Shown in pieces: positions 18,487 to 29,265 of a stretch of 64,000 nt of DNA (positions are counted from its first letter, which is position 1; the number at the start of each line of letters is the position of its first letter). The DNA lies in contig NZ_JASJUU010000001.1 of NCBI RefSeq assembly GCF_030125375.1, positions 1,037,354 to 1,101,353 of the forward strand. Direction: 5' to 3'. The stretch is from Pseudoalteromonas umbrosa. Its GTDB lineage: Bacteria > Pseudomonadota > Gammaproteobacteria > Enterobacterales > Alteromonadaceae. The notes below the pieces were generated by a model, which saw only the letters and a list, made by a program, of their open reading frames with translations, made no database searches and was not told the origin of the DNA. A program made the position numbers and the translations under genes.

Positions 18487-20427
18487 ATGAAAAGGTCAAT
18501 ATTAGCTAGTACTCTAGCACTAGTTTTGAGTTCAACAGCGCTAGCTAACAACTATGCACCACTTTCCGAAGTAAGAGAACAGATCAAATCTCCTGAATAT
18601 ACTCAACAAGAAAAACAACTTGTTGTAGAGCAAGCGAGAATCTTCTTGGAAGACCTTTATGTACATCAATATGCAAAAGATATTTATTATGGGATCTCTC
18701 CAAACGGCCATGTAAACGCTGTTTCTGAAATCCATAAGTTAATTGATGAACTTGATGCTATTAGTACAGACGAAATGCACTCGCGCCTTACAAAAATATT
18801 CAAGGCACAACGCGACTTACACTTAGTATACGTTCATCCTCAACCAGTGCGTAGCTACGCTTCATATTTACCTTTTGAGTTTGATAAAACATCAGATTTA
18901 TTCGGTAATTCAGAAGTCCGTGTATCGAATTTATTTGAGAGTCTTGTACCTTATGTAACAGATAGCCGATTACCAGAAGTTGGTGATAAAGTTGTTTCTT
19001 ATAATGGCAAGCCAATCCACCAAGTTGTTGAAGATAATTTGTATGTTGGTTTTGGTGCAAACGAAGATGCTGGCTTTATTAGAGCGCTATCAGCGATCAC
19101 TCGCAAAGGCCACGCATTGTCTCTTGTACCTGAAGACAATGACGTTACTATCGAGTTTATCTCTCATGCAACTGGGGAAACGTACACAACAACTATCCCT
19201 TGGATAACCAGAGTTCCAGCAACATCGGCAAACAGTGAAAGCACTGCAAATGTTGGACAGCTATTAGAAGAAAGTACAAACTTCGAAGCCGATCAACACC
19301 ATAGCATTAAAGCTGAGCTAGATACTGATTCTGGTGCGCCTTTCTTTACCAACCCATCGGCTGATCCAGAAGTATCTTGGGCAATTCGTGAAGTGGATGG
19401 CCAGCAAGTTGGTTATATCAAATTAGACAGATTTAGAGTTGTAGGTGAAATCGATAATTCACTTAGAATTCTGAGTGAACTATTAACTGATGAGTTAGCA
19501 GACACAGATGCATTGGTATTTGACGTAAGGGATAACCCAGGCGGATATATCACTTATGCTGACAGATTGGTGCAACTATTTACTCCTAAGCTTGCAAAGC
19601 CAACTGAGTTAAAGTTTATCAACACCAAACTTAACTATGACATCTTGCACAATACAATCTTTAGTACATTCGGCCCACAATGGCAGAAAGTATTAGCCGA
19701 CGTAACTGGTACAAATGCTCGATACACTGATACTGCAAGCTACATCACGGTTGCTCAAAACAATGAATTCGGCCAATCATACTACAAGCCTGTTGGCGTA
19801 TGGTCTGACGCGAGAACCTATTCTTCAGGAGATGTATTCACCTGTTCCGTACAAGATAATGGTGTAGCCAAAGTATATGGCGAACATAAACGAACTGGTG
19901 CTGGTGGTGCTAATGTGATGAGACATTCAGTATTTTCACAATACGTTGGTGCACCTTATTTTGAAGCGCTACCTTATGGCCAAGAGATGACTGTTTCTTG
20001 GAGACAAATGATTCGTCATGGTCATAACAAAAATGCCATCATCGAAGATTTTGGATGTGTTGCAGACAAACACGTTCCGAAAACTCTTGAAAGCATAAAA
20101 GATTCAGGGCTAGGTAACTTTGAAACTATCGCAAGAGATTTGTTAAGCGAAGCACCGAACAAATCAACGGTTCGCTTTTTACAATCAAGAGTAACTGATC
20201 TAAGTACTGCAGGCAGAACATTCTCACTCGAAGTAACAAATACAGAGTTAGTTGAGATATACCTAAATGATGTAAAAGTTGATGTTATCAATATCAGTGC
20301 TTACGGCGATTCAAGTAAAACCGTCGAATATACAATACCAGCCTCGTCTATTGAAGGCCAAGTAAGATTCATTGGTTTAGATGGTGGTAAAGCGCCATTA
20401 TGGAATGGTATTCGCTATTTTAACTAA
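18487..20427 (+). CDS. Exported S41-family (C-terminal processing type) serine peptidase
   Basis: 646 residues with a signal peptide 1-20 (LSSTALA). An N-terminal helical region is followed by a PDZ-like segment (VGDKVVSYNGKPIHQVV) and an S41 catalytic core: GYIKLDRF, then ALVFDVRDNPGGY, then TYSSGDVFTCSVQDN, where Ser446 or Ser447 is the likely nucleophile, then TGAGGANV. This resembles the secreted S41 group rather than housekeeping Prc/CtpA, whose Ser-Lys dyad sits in a different context. The C-terminal 100 residues form a beta-rich domain. It probably degrades peptides in the periplasm or medium. It stands alone, with AAGGA before its ATG and a strong terminator behind it. Confidence 0.88.
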   Translation: MKRSILASTLALVLSSTALANNYAPLSEVREQIKSPEYTQQEKQLVVEQARIFLEDLYVHQYAKDIYYGISPNGHVNAVSEIHKLIDELDAISTDEMHSRLTKIFKAQRDLHLVYVHPQPVRSYASYLPFEFDKTSDLFGNSEVRVSNLFESLVPYVTDSRLPEVGDKVVSYNGKPIHQVVEDNLYVGFGANEDAGFIRALSAITRKGHALSLVPEDNDVTIEFISHATGETYTTTIPWITRVPATSANSESTANVGQLLEESTNFEADQHHSIKAELDTDSGAPFFTNPSADPEVSWAIREVDGQQVGYIKLDRFRVVGEIDNSLRILSELLTDELADTDALVFDVRDNPGGYITYADRLVQLFTPKLAKPTELKFINTKLNYDILHNTIFSTFGPQWQKVLADVTGTNARYTDTASYITVAQNNEFGQSYYKPVGVWSDARTYSSGDVFTCSVQDNGVAKVYGEHKRTGAGGANVMRHSVFSQYVGAPYFEALPYGQEMTVSWRQMIRHGHNKNAIIEDFGCVADKHVPKTLESIKDSGLGNFETIARDLLSEAPNKSTVRFLQSRVTDLSTAGRTFSLEVTNTELVEIYLNDVKVDVINISAYGDSSKTVEYTIPASSIEGQVRFIGLDGGKAPLWNGIRYFN

Positions 20428-20449
20428 AGTTAAAATTTAACGAAATCTT

Positions 20450-20492
20450 AGCTCTTGTGACTCTAATTTGATAGAAGCACAAGAGCTTTTTT
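20450..20492 (+). terminator. Intrinsic terminator after S41 peptidase
   Basis: AGCTCTTGTG pairs with CACAAGAGCT (10-bp perfect stem) followed by six T residues. It also abuts the stop of the convergent small membrane protein gene. Confidence 0.85.
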
Positions 20493-20859
20493 AATGTTTA
20501 GCAACAATAAAGCTTATTGATAATATGATTAAGAACACACCCCAATAAATTACATTGTATTTTCTAGAAGAGGAGCATAACCAACCACTAAATGAAAAGA
20601 TGCACAATGTGACAAACAATATGACCTCTTTAGAAGGCTTCTCAAAAAGCGTAAAAACAAAAACAATTGCAGCAAAGCCAAACCAACAAGCCGTTGAAAA
20701 ATGCCACATATTTAGCAAGAAAGTTTCAGTACAATAACGCCCTAACAAACGTTTTGGTTTGATCCGTTTAAGTAACTTTTCATTCAATACTAATTTATTA
20801 CCAATCCAATGGTGTAAAGTAGCAATTATCAAAATCAAAAAAAATACAGAATCAGGCAT
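20491..20859 (-). CDS. Small hypothetical integral membrane protein
   Basis: 122 residues with about four predicted membrane segments (about 3-17, 50-70, 78-95 and 100-120) and a basic cytoplasmic loop (LLKRIKPKRLLGR). ATG at 20859 is preceded by TAGGG close to the start, a mediocre ribosome site. I do not recognise the family. It shares a short convergent terminator region with the S41 peptidase and has no obvious operon partner. Confidence 0.6.
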   Translation of the reverse strand: MPDSVFFLILIIATLHHWIGNKLVLNEKLLKRIKPKRLLGRYCTETFLLNMWHFSTACWFGFAAIVFVFTLFEKPSKEVILFVTLCIFSFSGWLCSSSRKYNVIYWGVFLIILSISFIVAKH

Positions 20860-21231
20860 ACCCTACATCCAACAAAACCTACATAAGCCCATTTCTGCTA
20901 AAACAAACTAAATCGACATTTATTTACAAAAACGAAATTATATAATGAATGTAAGAAAATTACTGCACAATTTGGAACATTCCAAGAGTACTTCGTACTA
21001 GTTGATATGAAAAAACTCTGAAACCTTGAAAATTATTCAATCGATAAGAAAACTTGGAAGAACTGAGGGTGTCTTTACAGAACATCCTCAATCATTTCAG
21101 CGATAATGTACTCTACTGCATACCACGCAAGCTCACAGCTAGTCACTTGGTGCCGAATCGTTCGGATACACGACCTTCGCTTCATCAAAGTACCTAGCTG
21201 ATAAATACAGTCTCAACCAAAAATATCGAGA
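20860..21231. other. Intergenic stretch without a supported gene
   Basis: About 370 bp. The right part (about 21080-21231) is less AT-rich than the rest and, read leftward, shows short coding-like frames: ARYFDEAKVVYPNDSAPSD in frame behind the stop of the 21232 gene, and CELAWYAVEYIIAEMIEDVL in another frame. These may be the worn 3' end of an older gene or chance. Nothing else is seen. Confidence 0.4.
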
Positions 21232-21525
21232 TTACCCGAGATCACGCATTAAAATTTCATACTCTTCGTTAGCATCAGCAATTAAATGAGATAACTCTCT
21301 TGCATCTCGCTCTTTGAGGACAACTTGCCAACTGGTTGTTCCCTCAACGCCTGTCACCACAATATCAGGTCCTGTATGCTCATACTTAATTTTATCGAAT
21401 TCAGTCGAGTGATGCTCGTGAAGTTCAATAATATCAACGTCTAATTGTCCTGTTGGAAAGACTTCAACATGAGCATGTAGCCCTTTTTCGCCTGATAAGC
21501 AATATTCTCTATGTACTGTAATCAT
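21232..21525 (-). CDS. Small conserved hypothetical protein
   Basis: 97 residues, soluble, acidic and histidine-rich (IIELHEHHSTEFD). It looks like a mixed alpha/beta fold with beta strands first (HVEVFPTGQLDVDII, IVVTGVEGTTSWQVVL) and a C-terminal helix (ARELSHLIADANEEYEIL). ATG at 21525 is chosen because GGAG lies six bases upstream; a GTG one codon earlier is too close to that site. No family recognised. It stands alone with long non-coding flanks. Confidence 0.72.
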   Translation of the reverse strand: MITVHREYCLSGEKGLHAHVEVFPTGQLDVDIIELHEHHSTEFDKIKYEHTGPDIVVTGVEGTTSWQVVLKERDARELSHLIADANEEYEILMRDLG

Positions 21526-22036
21526 CACAAGCTCCTTACTGTTTAATGAAAGCCAATGACAAGTGTAGATCAGGATTTACGGATAAGTATGCTGACGGGA
21601 AAAGACCCTAAAGATTTTTAAAAAAACTATATTTTGAATATGAAAATAATACACATTCTACTTATGTAATATTTTATGAGGTATGTATCAATAGCAAAGG
21701 TTTTACTCACAAAACGCAATTTGTACACCTATAGAGCTCGATGAAAAACCAAGCTTCAATAGCAACTATGGATAAATCAAACCTACCTTTAATAAGTTAA
21801 CGAAGGATAATCAAAGCCTATCAAGGAACTGGCAGCGTTAAATAAATTCATAGTGGATGTTGTGAATTGTACAAAAGGAATGGAAAAAGTGTTCTGCATA
21901 AACAGAAAGTTTAACTGCAAACGTAGTGGGTAAAATTACATACAAAATAATGTAACAGTGACAATATTTTGAAATTAGTCAATGAGCATAAATTGAAATC
22001 TAAGTAGAAATGGGGCTTATCGCCCCACAATTTTAT
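21526..22036. other. Intergenic region with thioesterase terminator
   Basis: About 510 bp without a convincing gene. At 22011-22027 a TGGGGC/GCCCCA hairpin lies just past the leftward thioesterase stop and serves as its likely terminator, although the following T content is modest. The rest is AT-rich and featureless to the eye. Confidence 0.55.
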
Positions 22037-22468
22037 TTACTTAAAACCATTAAGCATCTTGTCACACACAACTGGTGTTGGTCTATGGTTGTCATCAACA
22101 GCAACAAATGTGAAGTTACCTGAGATAGCTAAATGCTTGTCATCTTTGTGCATCGTTTCTAAGAAAATTTGCACTTCTACTTTTAAGCTCGTGTTACCGA
22201 CATGTACTACCTTTGCTACTAACTCAGCAAAAGTGCCAGCAGGAATTGCTTCTTTAAAATCCACACGATCTGAAGAGATAGTCACAAGTGGCTTACGGCA
22301 AAAGCGAGTCGCTGCGATAAAAGCGACTTCATCCATCCAAGCAAGTGCGTCACCACCAAACAGTGTATTGTGGTGGTTAGTTCTTCCTGGGAATACCGTT
22401 TTAGTTACAGAGGTTGTTGAATCTTCAATACGCTTCGCGATGGTTGCGTCTTTATGTTGTTCTGTCAT
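22037..22468 (-). CDS. Acyl-CoA thioesterase, hotdog fold (YciA/BACH-like)
   Basis: 143 residues with a single hotdog domain of the 4HBT/acyl-CoA hydrolase group. The signature NHHNTLFGGDALAWMDEVA carries the typical Asn-Gly-Gly-Asp catalytic region, followed by VTISSDRVDFKEAIPAG. It hydrolyses cytosolic acyl-CoAs to free acid and CoA; chain preference is not readable. Its ATG overlaps the TAA of the M23 peptidase gene by one base (TAATG), so it is the last gene of a tight three-gene operon. A hairpin terminator follows. Confidence 0.9.
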   Translation of the reverse strand: MTEQHKDATIAKRIEDSTTSVTKTVFPGRTNHHNTLFGGDALAWMDEVAFIAATRFCRKPLVTISSDRVDFKEAIPAGTFAELVAKVVHVGNTSLKVEVQIFLETMHKDDKHLAISGNFTFVAVDDNHRPTPVVCDKMLNGFK

Positions 22469-23286
22469 TATTTACTGCTTTTGTTTGCTAGTTTATCAAT
22501 CATAAGTAATTCAGGGTCTAACCTTTCGCCAAACCAGTTAAAACGCCAATCTAAATGCGGCCCTGTTACTCTACCAGTTGCCCCAATATCACCGATAACA
22601 TCACCGGTTGAAACCATATCACCTACTTTGACATGCAACTTGCTCATATGAATATATGTAGAGGTTATGCCATAGCCATGATCCAAAATAAGCGTACCAC
22701 CACTGTAATACAGGTCACTCTCAGCAAGCACTACCTTTCCAGCCAGTGGTGCCCAAATAGGCGTGCCTGTTTTATTAGCTATATCCAAACCAAAATGTGG
22801 TCTTCTGGGCTCACCGTTGAAATATCGCTGACTGCCATATACACCTGAAATTCGCCCTTTAGCAGGACGATAAACTGGCATATCAAAGAATTCTAATTTA
22901 CTACTCTTTGACCTCGCAGCGCCAACTTTCGCAGAGTCGTTACGAATGCGTTGAAGCACTTCTTTAGGTGGTGATACATACTTTTTTGCAACACCCGTAA
23001 TACGATCAATATCGTAATCACGACTTGTAATTAAAAAGCTTTTAGTATGTTTTTGATTATTTTTATCTACCCAAGTTAAAGAGTGATCAGATTTAGCATC
23101 TCGTCCAAATCCAAACACAAACTGACCATCGGGCGTAACATCTAGCTCTTTACCATTGAAAGAAACAGATTTAACTCCTTCCAGTTGGCCAGTAACCATA
23201 CCTCCTTGAGTTAGATGTCCCTTCAGTTCAATTGCTTGTGCACTTAATGCAAAGCATGCGCTAAGTGCCAGCAGCAGTTTATGCAT
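22468..23286 (-). CDS. M23-family peptidoglycan endopeptidase (LytM domain), exported
   Basis: 272 residues. Signal peptide 1-17 (LSACFALSAQA), an N-terminal beta-rich domain about 18-135, and a C-terminal LytM/M23 domain about 150-260. Metal ligands are visible in HFGLDIANKTGTPI (His and Asp) and STYIHMSKL (His), with GDVIGDIGATGRVTGPHLDW completing the core. It should cleave peptidoglycan stem-peptide cross-links in the periplasm. ATG at 23286 is used, with GGAG nine bases upstream and a proper signal start; the frame to 23310 is longer but unlikely. It overlaps the upstream PTPS-like gene by 8 bp. Confidence 0.92.
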   Translation of the reverse strand: MHKLLLALSACFALSAQAIELKGHLTQGGMVTGQLEGVKSVSFNGKELDVTPDGQFVFGFGRDAKSDHSLTWVDKNNQKHTKSFLITSRDYDIDRITGVAKKYVSPPKEVLQRIRNDSAKVGAARSKSSKLEFFDMPVYRPAKGRISGVYGSQRYFNGEPRRPHFGLDIANKTGTPIWAPLAGKVVLAESDLYYSGGTLILDHGYGITSTYIHMSKLHVKVGDMVSTGDVIGDIGATGRVTGPHLDWRFNWFGERLDPELLMIDKLANKSSK

Positions 23287-24133
23287 ACGCAATCGCTCCT
23301 TTACCCACACCTTCGTAAGCTCTTACTTTAACTTCTTTGTCTGGGTTTGATTTTTTAATTTCATTAGCAAGATATTCAGCAATACACTCAACCGTTGTAT
23401 CACATGGCAAAATATCGCAACGTGATTTGCTAATACACATTTCGAAATAGCCTTGAGATGACTCATAAGCAAAAGAGTAATCATCTTCTGTAGCCGTAAT
23501 ATATTGTAATTGAGCGTGCTCAATTAAATCTTCTTGTGTGCCTAAATAGATGTCTTCCCATTTCTGAGACCATTCTTTTTGCAGTCTAGGCATACTGACA
23601 CCGTCAAAGAAAATACCTATCAAAGAACGATGCCCATGAATAATACGCTGACAGTTGCCATCATGCTTTTTGAGTCCATGGCTGTAATGATAATAGAAGC
23701 TACTTGTTTGCTCTGGACGAAGCGTAATTTCAATGTCTTTAACATTATCTGGCATTTGTGGGAGGATCTGTTGCTTTAAGAAAGCAATCACTGACGTCTC
23801 ATCAATTTTATCACCTTCAACCATGCAAACAGCTTCATCAGGTGCATTCATAGCAAGGTGATGACCACTGAATTCATAGTCAAAAGATACACGACCATCT
23901 CGATTTTCAAATTGACACTGCAATGCAGAAGGAATGGCTAACTTATGATCTATTGTGTTATCAATAATTGCTTTGATTTGTTTTTTTACTTTAGCAAAGT
24001 CCAAAACCATTGATTCTTCATTGAGTTGGCCATGCAAAGTCATGTCAACTATCCAACTTTCTCCAACAGCTCCGCGCTTAGCACACAAGTAAGAAAAGTC
24101 TATTACCGTCAAGGCATCTACAAAAAGGATCAT
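23279..24133 (-). CDS. Duplicated 6-pyruvoyl-tetrahydropterin synthase/QueD-like protein
   Basis: 284 residues, about twice the length of QueD, formed of two T-fold halves. The second half has the metal/catalytic signature HYSHGLKKHDGNCQRIIHGHRS, with Cys and HGH in the positions expected for a carboxytetrahydropterin synthase. The first half has only a weak version (VDMTLHGQLNEESMVLDF, then DHKLAIP). Such proteins belong to the pterin/7-deazaguanine (queuosine) family, but the altered halves mean the substrate is uncertain. It is the first gene of an operon with an M23 endopeptidase and a thioesterase, an odd partnership. Promoter would lie in the short divergent gap before fabA. Confidence 0.82.
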   Translation of the reverse strand: MILFVDALTVIDFSYLCAKRGAVGESWIVDMTLHGQLNEESMVLDFAKVKKQIKAIIDNTIDHKLAIPSALQCQFENRDGRVSFDYEFSGHHLAMNAPDEAVCMVEGDKIDETSVIAFLKQQILPQMPDNVKDIEITLRPEQTSSFYYHYSHGLKKHDGNCQRIIHGHRSLIGIFFDGVSMPRLQKEWSQKWEDIYLGTQEDLIEHAQLQYITATEDDYSFAYESSQGYFEMCISKSRCDILPCDTTVECIAEYLANEIKKSNPDKEVKVRAYEGVGKGAIAYA

Positions 24134-24264
24134 AAATTTCCATTAAATTACTAACAAACAAACTAATTATAAAGTTTTTTCAACTAAAAATCGCGTTATT
24201 CATAAAGAGAATTGATTTTAATCTTTTTGACGTAATGTTGAGATAAAAATTTAACTGTTCAGAG

Positions 24265-24293
24265 TTGTTTAGCGTACAACTGTACGCTAGAGT
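24265..24293 (+). promoter_or_regulatory. Putative fabA promoter enclosing a FabR operator
   Basis: TTGTTT (24265-24270) and TAGAGT (24288-24293) are separated by exactly 17 bp, fitting a sigma-70 promoter of moderate strength about 20 bp before the fabA ATG. The spacer is almost entirely the palindrome described as FabR operator. Confidence 0.6.
24271..24288. promoter_or_regulatory. FabR-type operator palindrome
   Basis: AGCGTACAACTGTACGCT has 8-bp perfect inverted arms around a 2-base centre. It closely resembles the known FabR operator (AGCGTACA-NN-TGT...GCT) that controls unsaturated fatty acid genes in gammaproteobacteria. Its place between the -35 and -10 elements would let a bound repressor block RNA polymerase. 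Confidence 0.82.
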
Positions 24294-24315
24294 ACCCGCA
24301 ATTAAAAAATGAAGA

Positions 24316-24840
24316 ATGAATACTATGGAACCTAAAAATAGCTACACAAAAGAAGAACTCATCCTTTGTGCTGAAGGCAAAATGTTTGGTGAAAACAACT
24401 GTCGCCTGCCAATCGATAATATGTTGATGATGGACCGTATCGTTGAAATAAACGAAGACGGTGGTGAATTCGGTAAAGGTCAAATCATTGCTGAGCTTGA
24501 TATCAACCCTGATCTTTGGTTCTTCGATTGTCATTTCCGTGGCGACCCTGTAATGCCTGGTTGCCTAGGCTTAGACGCTATGTGGCAGATTGTTGGCTTT
24601 TTCTTAGGATGGTCTGGTGGCCCTGGTCTTGGCCGTGCACTAGGTGTTGGTGAAGTTAAATTTACTGGTCAGATTTTACCTACTGCTAAAAAAGTAACTT
24701 ACCGCGTAGACATGAAGCGTGTTATCAAGCGCAAACTATTCATGGGTCTTGCTGACGGCGTTGTTGAAGTTGACGGTCGTGTAATCTACGAAGCAAAAGA
24801 TCTAAAAGTAGGTCTATTCCAAGATACGAGCGCTTTCTAA
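24316..24840 (+). CDS. fabA: 3-hydroxydecanoyl-ACP dehydratase/isomerase
   Basis: 174 residues (E. coli FabA has 172). It dehydrates 3-hydroxydecanoyl-ACP and isomerises trans-2- to cis-3-decenoyl-ACP, the entry step to unsaturated fatty acids, in the cytoplasm. The hotdog core and catalytic His and Asp are seen in [20 protein letters not shown], with family sequences SYTKEEL at the start and [11 protein letters not shown] later. ATG at 24316 is given; ATG at 24325 matches the E. coli N-terminus nearly as well, and neither has a strong ribosome site. A FabR-type operator sits in its promoter and a terminator follows. Confidence 0.98.
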   Translation: MNTMEPKNSYTKEELILCAEGKMFGENNCRLPIDNMLMMDRIVEINEDGGEFGKGQIIAELDINPDLWFFDCHFRGDPVMPGCLGLDAMWQIVGFFLGWSGGPGLGRALGVGEVKFTGQILPTAKKVTYRVDMKRVIKRKLFMGLADGVVEVDGRVIYEAKDLKVGLFQDTSAF

Positions 24841-24859
24841 TTTAGCGCTTTAAACAAAT

Positions 24860-24886
24860 AAGCCCCTTTCGGGGCTTTATTCTTTC
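24860..24886. terminator. Intrinsic terminator after fabA
   Basis: AAGCCCC and GGGGCTT form a 7-bp stem with TTTC loop, followed by TATTCTTT. Read leftward the tail TTATTTGTTT also suits the convergent rmf gene. Confidence 0.85.
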
Positions 24887-24909
24887 AATTCGTTTCTGTT
24901 GGCTCTGTT

Positions 24910-25080
24910 TTATGTTTTAAACATGTTGCGATTGTCTATGGCCTCTCGCCAGCCACCTAACCATTCTGATCTGTGCTCAATTTGCTGATATGGACATAAA
25001 TCTTTAGACCGCCCTGCTAAACCTGCTTTAAATCCCTGTGAGTGTGCTCTTTCTAAACGGTCTCTTTTCTGTCTCTTCAT
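24910..25080 (-). CDS. rmf: Ribosome modulation factor
   Basis: 56-residue highly basic protein almost identical in pattern to E. coli RMF (55 residues): MKRQKRDRLERAHSQGFKAG, AGRSKDLCPYQ and RSEWLGGWREA. RMF binds near the 16S anti-Shine-Dalgarno region and dimerises 70S ribosomes into inactive 100S particles in stationary phase. ATG at 25080 is correct, with GAGGAA seven bases upstream; a longer frame to 25101 adds seven non-conserved residues. It is monocistronic and convergent with fabA, as in other gammaproteobacteria. Confidence 0.96.
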   Translation of the reverse strand: MKRQKRDRLERAHSQGFKAGLAGRSKDLCPYQQIEHRSEWLGGWREAIDNRNMFKT

Positions 25081-25139
25081 AGGTAAATTCCTCACCTTCA
25101 AATTTTTGATTGCTTCGTCTTATCGACATCCACATTTAA

Positions 25140-25168
25140 TAAATAGTTAACGCAACTGTAATTTGCAA
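25140..25168 (-). promoter_or_regulatory. Candidate rmf promoter
   Basis: On the minus strand TTGCAA (25168-25163) and TATTTA (25145-25140) are spaced by 17 bp, about 60 bp before the rmf ATG. It is a moderate sigma-70/sigma-S-like match. Confidence 0.4.
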
Positions 25169-25552
25169 ACTCTTTTCGCGTGTTATGCAAAAGCACATAC
25201 AACCTCTTTGATATGAAAAATATTTACCGCGATTTATGAGCGTGTATTACCTGCCTAACTACCTTGGATAGAATCAAATATCAATTTTGCAATAATGGTA
25301 ACAATAAGACTCCAGCTCGCTTTTTTCAAAAGCGCGCAAGACTTATTTAGAAGGAATGGCCAAACCTCAAGTTCTAATTAATCATAGTTTGAAAGCACAT
25401 GCAACTAAGAGTAGATAAGAACTTTTTGTGAAATTTTTATTTGCAATATTTATGCATTAAAATTTAATTAATCAATTTTATAATACAAAAAAATCAAAAA
25501 TCAGAATAGAAAAAACCAGATCGAACGTAAAAAAACATTCATTATTTTGTCA

Positions 25553-25577
25553 TAAAAAAGGCCGCAAGATAGCGGCC
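25553..25577 (-). terminator. Intrinsic terminator after serS
   Basis: On the minus strand GGCCGC, loop TATCTT, GCGGCC, then six T residues, about 25 bp past the serS stop. Confidence 0.9.
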
Positions 25578-25599
25578 TGATATCAATCACTTGGGTTGA

Positions 25600-27286
<1,687 letters not shown>

Positions 27287-28642
27287 TTACGTTTTACCCA
27301 GTTTTTGAGCATACCTTTGTTGAGCACTCGCATTATCGAGGCTTTTTAAGTAATTGAGTTTTTCTTTAATCTGTTTTTCTAGCCCACGTTCAGTTGGGTG
27401 GTAATATTGTCTGTCTGAAACAGATTCTGGAAAGTAGTTTTCCCCTGCCGCGTAGGCACCAGGTTCATCATGTGCATAACGGTATTCTGCGCCAAAGCCC
27501 ATTTCCTTCATCAGCTTTGTTGGCGCATTACGAAGATGTTCCGGTACAGGTAAGTCACCGTCTGTCTCAGCGTCTCTTTTCGCCTGTTTAAATGCGGTAT
27601 AAACTGCGTTGCTCTTGGCTGCACTCGCCATATAGATGGTCGCTTGTGCAATCGCTCTTTCGCCTTCAGCAGGCCCTACTCTGTGAAAAATATCCCACGC
27701 GTTCAGTGCAACCTGAAGCGCTCTTGGATCTGCATTTCCAATATCTTCACTGGCAATGGCAAGCAGACGTCTTGCAACATAAAGCGGATCGCCGCCGCCT
27801 GCTAAAATACGACAATACCAATAAAGTGCTGCGTCAGGGTTACTACCACGAACCGATTTATGAAATGCAGAAATCAAATCATAATAAATATCACCGCCTT
27901 TATCATACTTGGCTAGGTGAGTTGGTAAAATTTGCGAAAGAACATCACTGTCAATTTTTATGTCACTGCCAGTGCGATGACCAAGGTCAACCGATTGCTC
28001 CAACAAGTTTAATGCTTTTCTAGCATCACCATCAGCCGCCTGTGCAATCGCAATTAAAGCTTCTTGTTCAATGTGAATAGTCAGCTGACTCAATTGCTCA
28101 TCATGCTCAATGGCATTTTGTAGCGTAAACAGTAATTCATCTTGCGATAAAGGCTTTAGTGTATACACACGGGCACGAGACAAAACAGCATTATTCAATG
28201 CAAATGATGGGTTTTCCGTTGTCGCACCAATGAAAACAAATGTGCCATCTTCTATGTGAGGTAAAAAAGCATCTTGCTGAGATTTATTAAAGCGATGGAC
28301 CTCGTCGACGAAAAGTAAAGTTCGCCTGCCAGATTGAGACAGCCGACTTTTTGCTTCTAATACAGCTTCGCGAATTTCTTTCACACCCGCAGTCACGGCA
28401 GATAACTTTGCAAGCTCTGCATCTGCATGATTTGCTATGATCTCCGCTAAAGTAGTTTTTCCAACTCCCGGCGGGCCCCATAAAATCAGACTGTGACATC
28501 GCCCTTGTTCAATGGCACGATAAAGTACAGAGCCTGTTTCAATGATATGTGTTTGCCCAATATAGCCCTGTAACGACTTTGGCCGCATTCTAGCGGCCAA
28601 AGGTCTAACATCTGGGGCAAAATCAAAACCTAGATTACTCAC
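27287..28642 (-). CDS. rarA: Replication-associated recombination protein A (MgsA/RarA AAA+ ATPase)
   Basis: 451 residues, usual length. AAA+ domain with Walker [13 protein letters not shown], Walker [17 protein letters not shown] and sensor 1 GATTENPSF, followed by the C-terminal tetramerisation region ending in a family-typical [16 protein letters not shown]. It acts at stalled replication forks together with SSB. It overlaps the upstream lolA gene by 8 bp and directly abuts crcB, indicating translational coupling. Confidence 0.97.
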   Translation of the reverse strand: MSNLGFDFAPDVRPLAARMRPKSLQGYIGQTHIIETGSVLYRAIEQGRCHSLILWGPPGVGKTTLAEIIANHADAELAKLSAVTAGVKEIREAVLEAKSRLSQSGRRTLLFVDEVHRFNKSQQDAFLPHIEDGTFVFIGATTENPSFALNNAVLSRARVYTLKPLSQDELLFTLQNAIEHDEQLSQLTIHIEQEALIAIAQAADGDARKALNLLEQSVDLGHRTGSDIKIDSDVLSQILPTHLAKYDKGGDIYYDLISAFHKSVRGSNPDAALYWYCRILAGGGDPLYVARRLLAIASEDIGNADPRALQVALNAWDIFHRVGPAEGERAIAQATIYMASAAKSNAVYTAFKQAKRDAETDGDLPVPEHLRNAPTKLMKEMGFGAEYRYAHDEPGAYAAGENYFPESVSDRQYYHPTERGLEKQIKEKLNYLKSLDNASAQQRYAQKLGKT

Positions 28643-29264
28643 CTGTTGTCTGGTCGTCTATGACCACTCCATGCGGAATTTTAAAGGTAAAAGATTTATC
28701 GTCCATTTCTAAATTCGTTTTCGCATCTACAAATTTAAACGTCGAGATCTGCCCTGAAGCATCCTTGATACTTAACGAATCAATGGCAAGCCCTGCGCTT
28801 TCAAACACAATATCTAATTGCTCCACTTGTGATTCAACATCAGGCTTTGGCAATACACGATAACCAACTGTCGTTTTTGTGACATCATATTTTGCCCACT
28901 GAGACTTATCCTGTGTTGTCAGTAAAACAAAAGGTGTAGTGTCAATTAAGCCGGCTGTATTCATAACTGTTACTTGCTCAGCAAAACTATCGAAATAGAA
29001 AGTCTTATCACCATCAGACACTAAAAGCGTTTCATCAGGTTCTAACTGCTGCCAACGGATTTTAGAAGGGTATTTTAGCGCAATATTGCCTGTTCCATCT
29101 TGTAATAATGTACCTTCTTCATCCTTCACTTGTTGCGTGAAATTTGCTTTAAATGTATTTAACGATTTTAGCTTTGTCTTAAGAGACTCCGCATCTCCAG
29201 CAAAGCTTTGTGACATCAAGCCACAGCTAAAACCTAGTACTAAGGCTATTGTTTTAAACTTCAT
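28635..29264 (-). CDS. lolA: Outer-membrane lipoprotein carrier protein LolA
   Basis: 209-residue periplasmic chaperone that takes lipoproteins from LolCDE to LolB. Signal peptide about 1-21 (GLMSQSFA), then the LolA fold: [20 protein letters not shown] and [23 protein letters not shown] at 29264 lies one base after the ftsK TAA with GGAG nine bases upstream; a GTG at 29279 inside ftsK is less likely. Member of the ftsK operon. Confidence 0.96.
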   Translation of the reverse strand: MKFKTIALVLGFSCGLMSQSFAGDAESLKTKLKSLNTFKANFTQQVKDEEGTLLQDGTGNIALKYPSKIRWQQLEPDETLLVSDGDKTFYFDSFAEQVTVMNTAGLIDTTPFVLLTTQDKSQWAKYDVTKTTVGYRVLPKPDVESQVEQLDIVFESAGLAIDSLSIKDASGQISTFKFVDAKTNLEMDDKSFTFKIPHGVVIDDQTTGE

Positions 29265-29265
29265 T

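Larger units (their letters stand above)
25081..25599. other. AT-rich intergenic region upstream of rmf
   Basis: About 520 bp between leftward serS and leftward rmf with no gene seen. It holds the rmf control region on the left, the serS terminator on the right (25553-25577), and a long AT-rich middle (about 25425-25520). A conserved small RNA is possible but nothing specific can be read. Confidence 0.5.
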
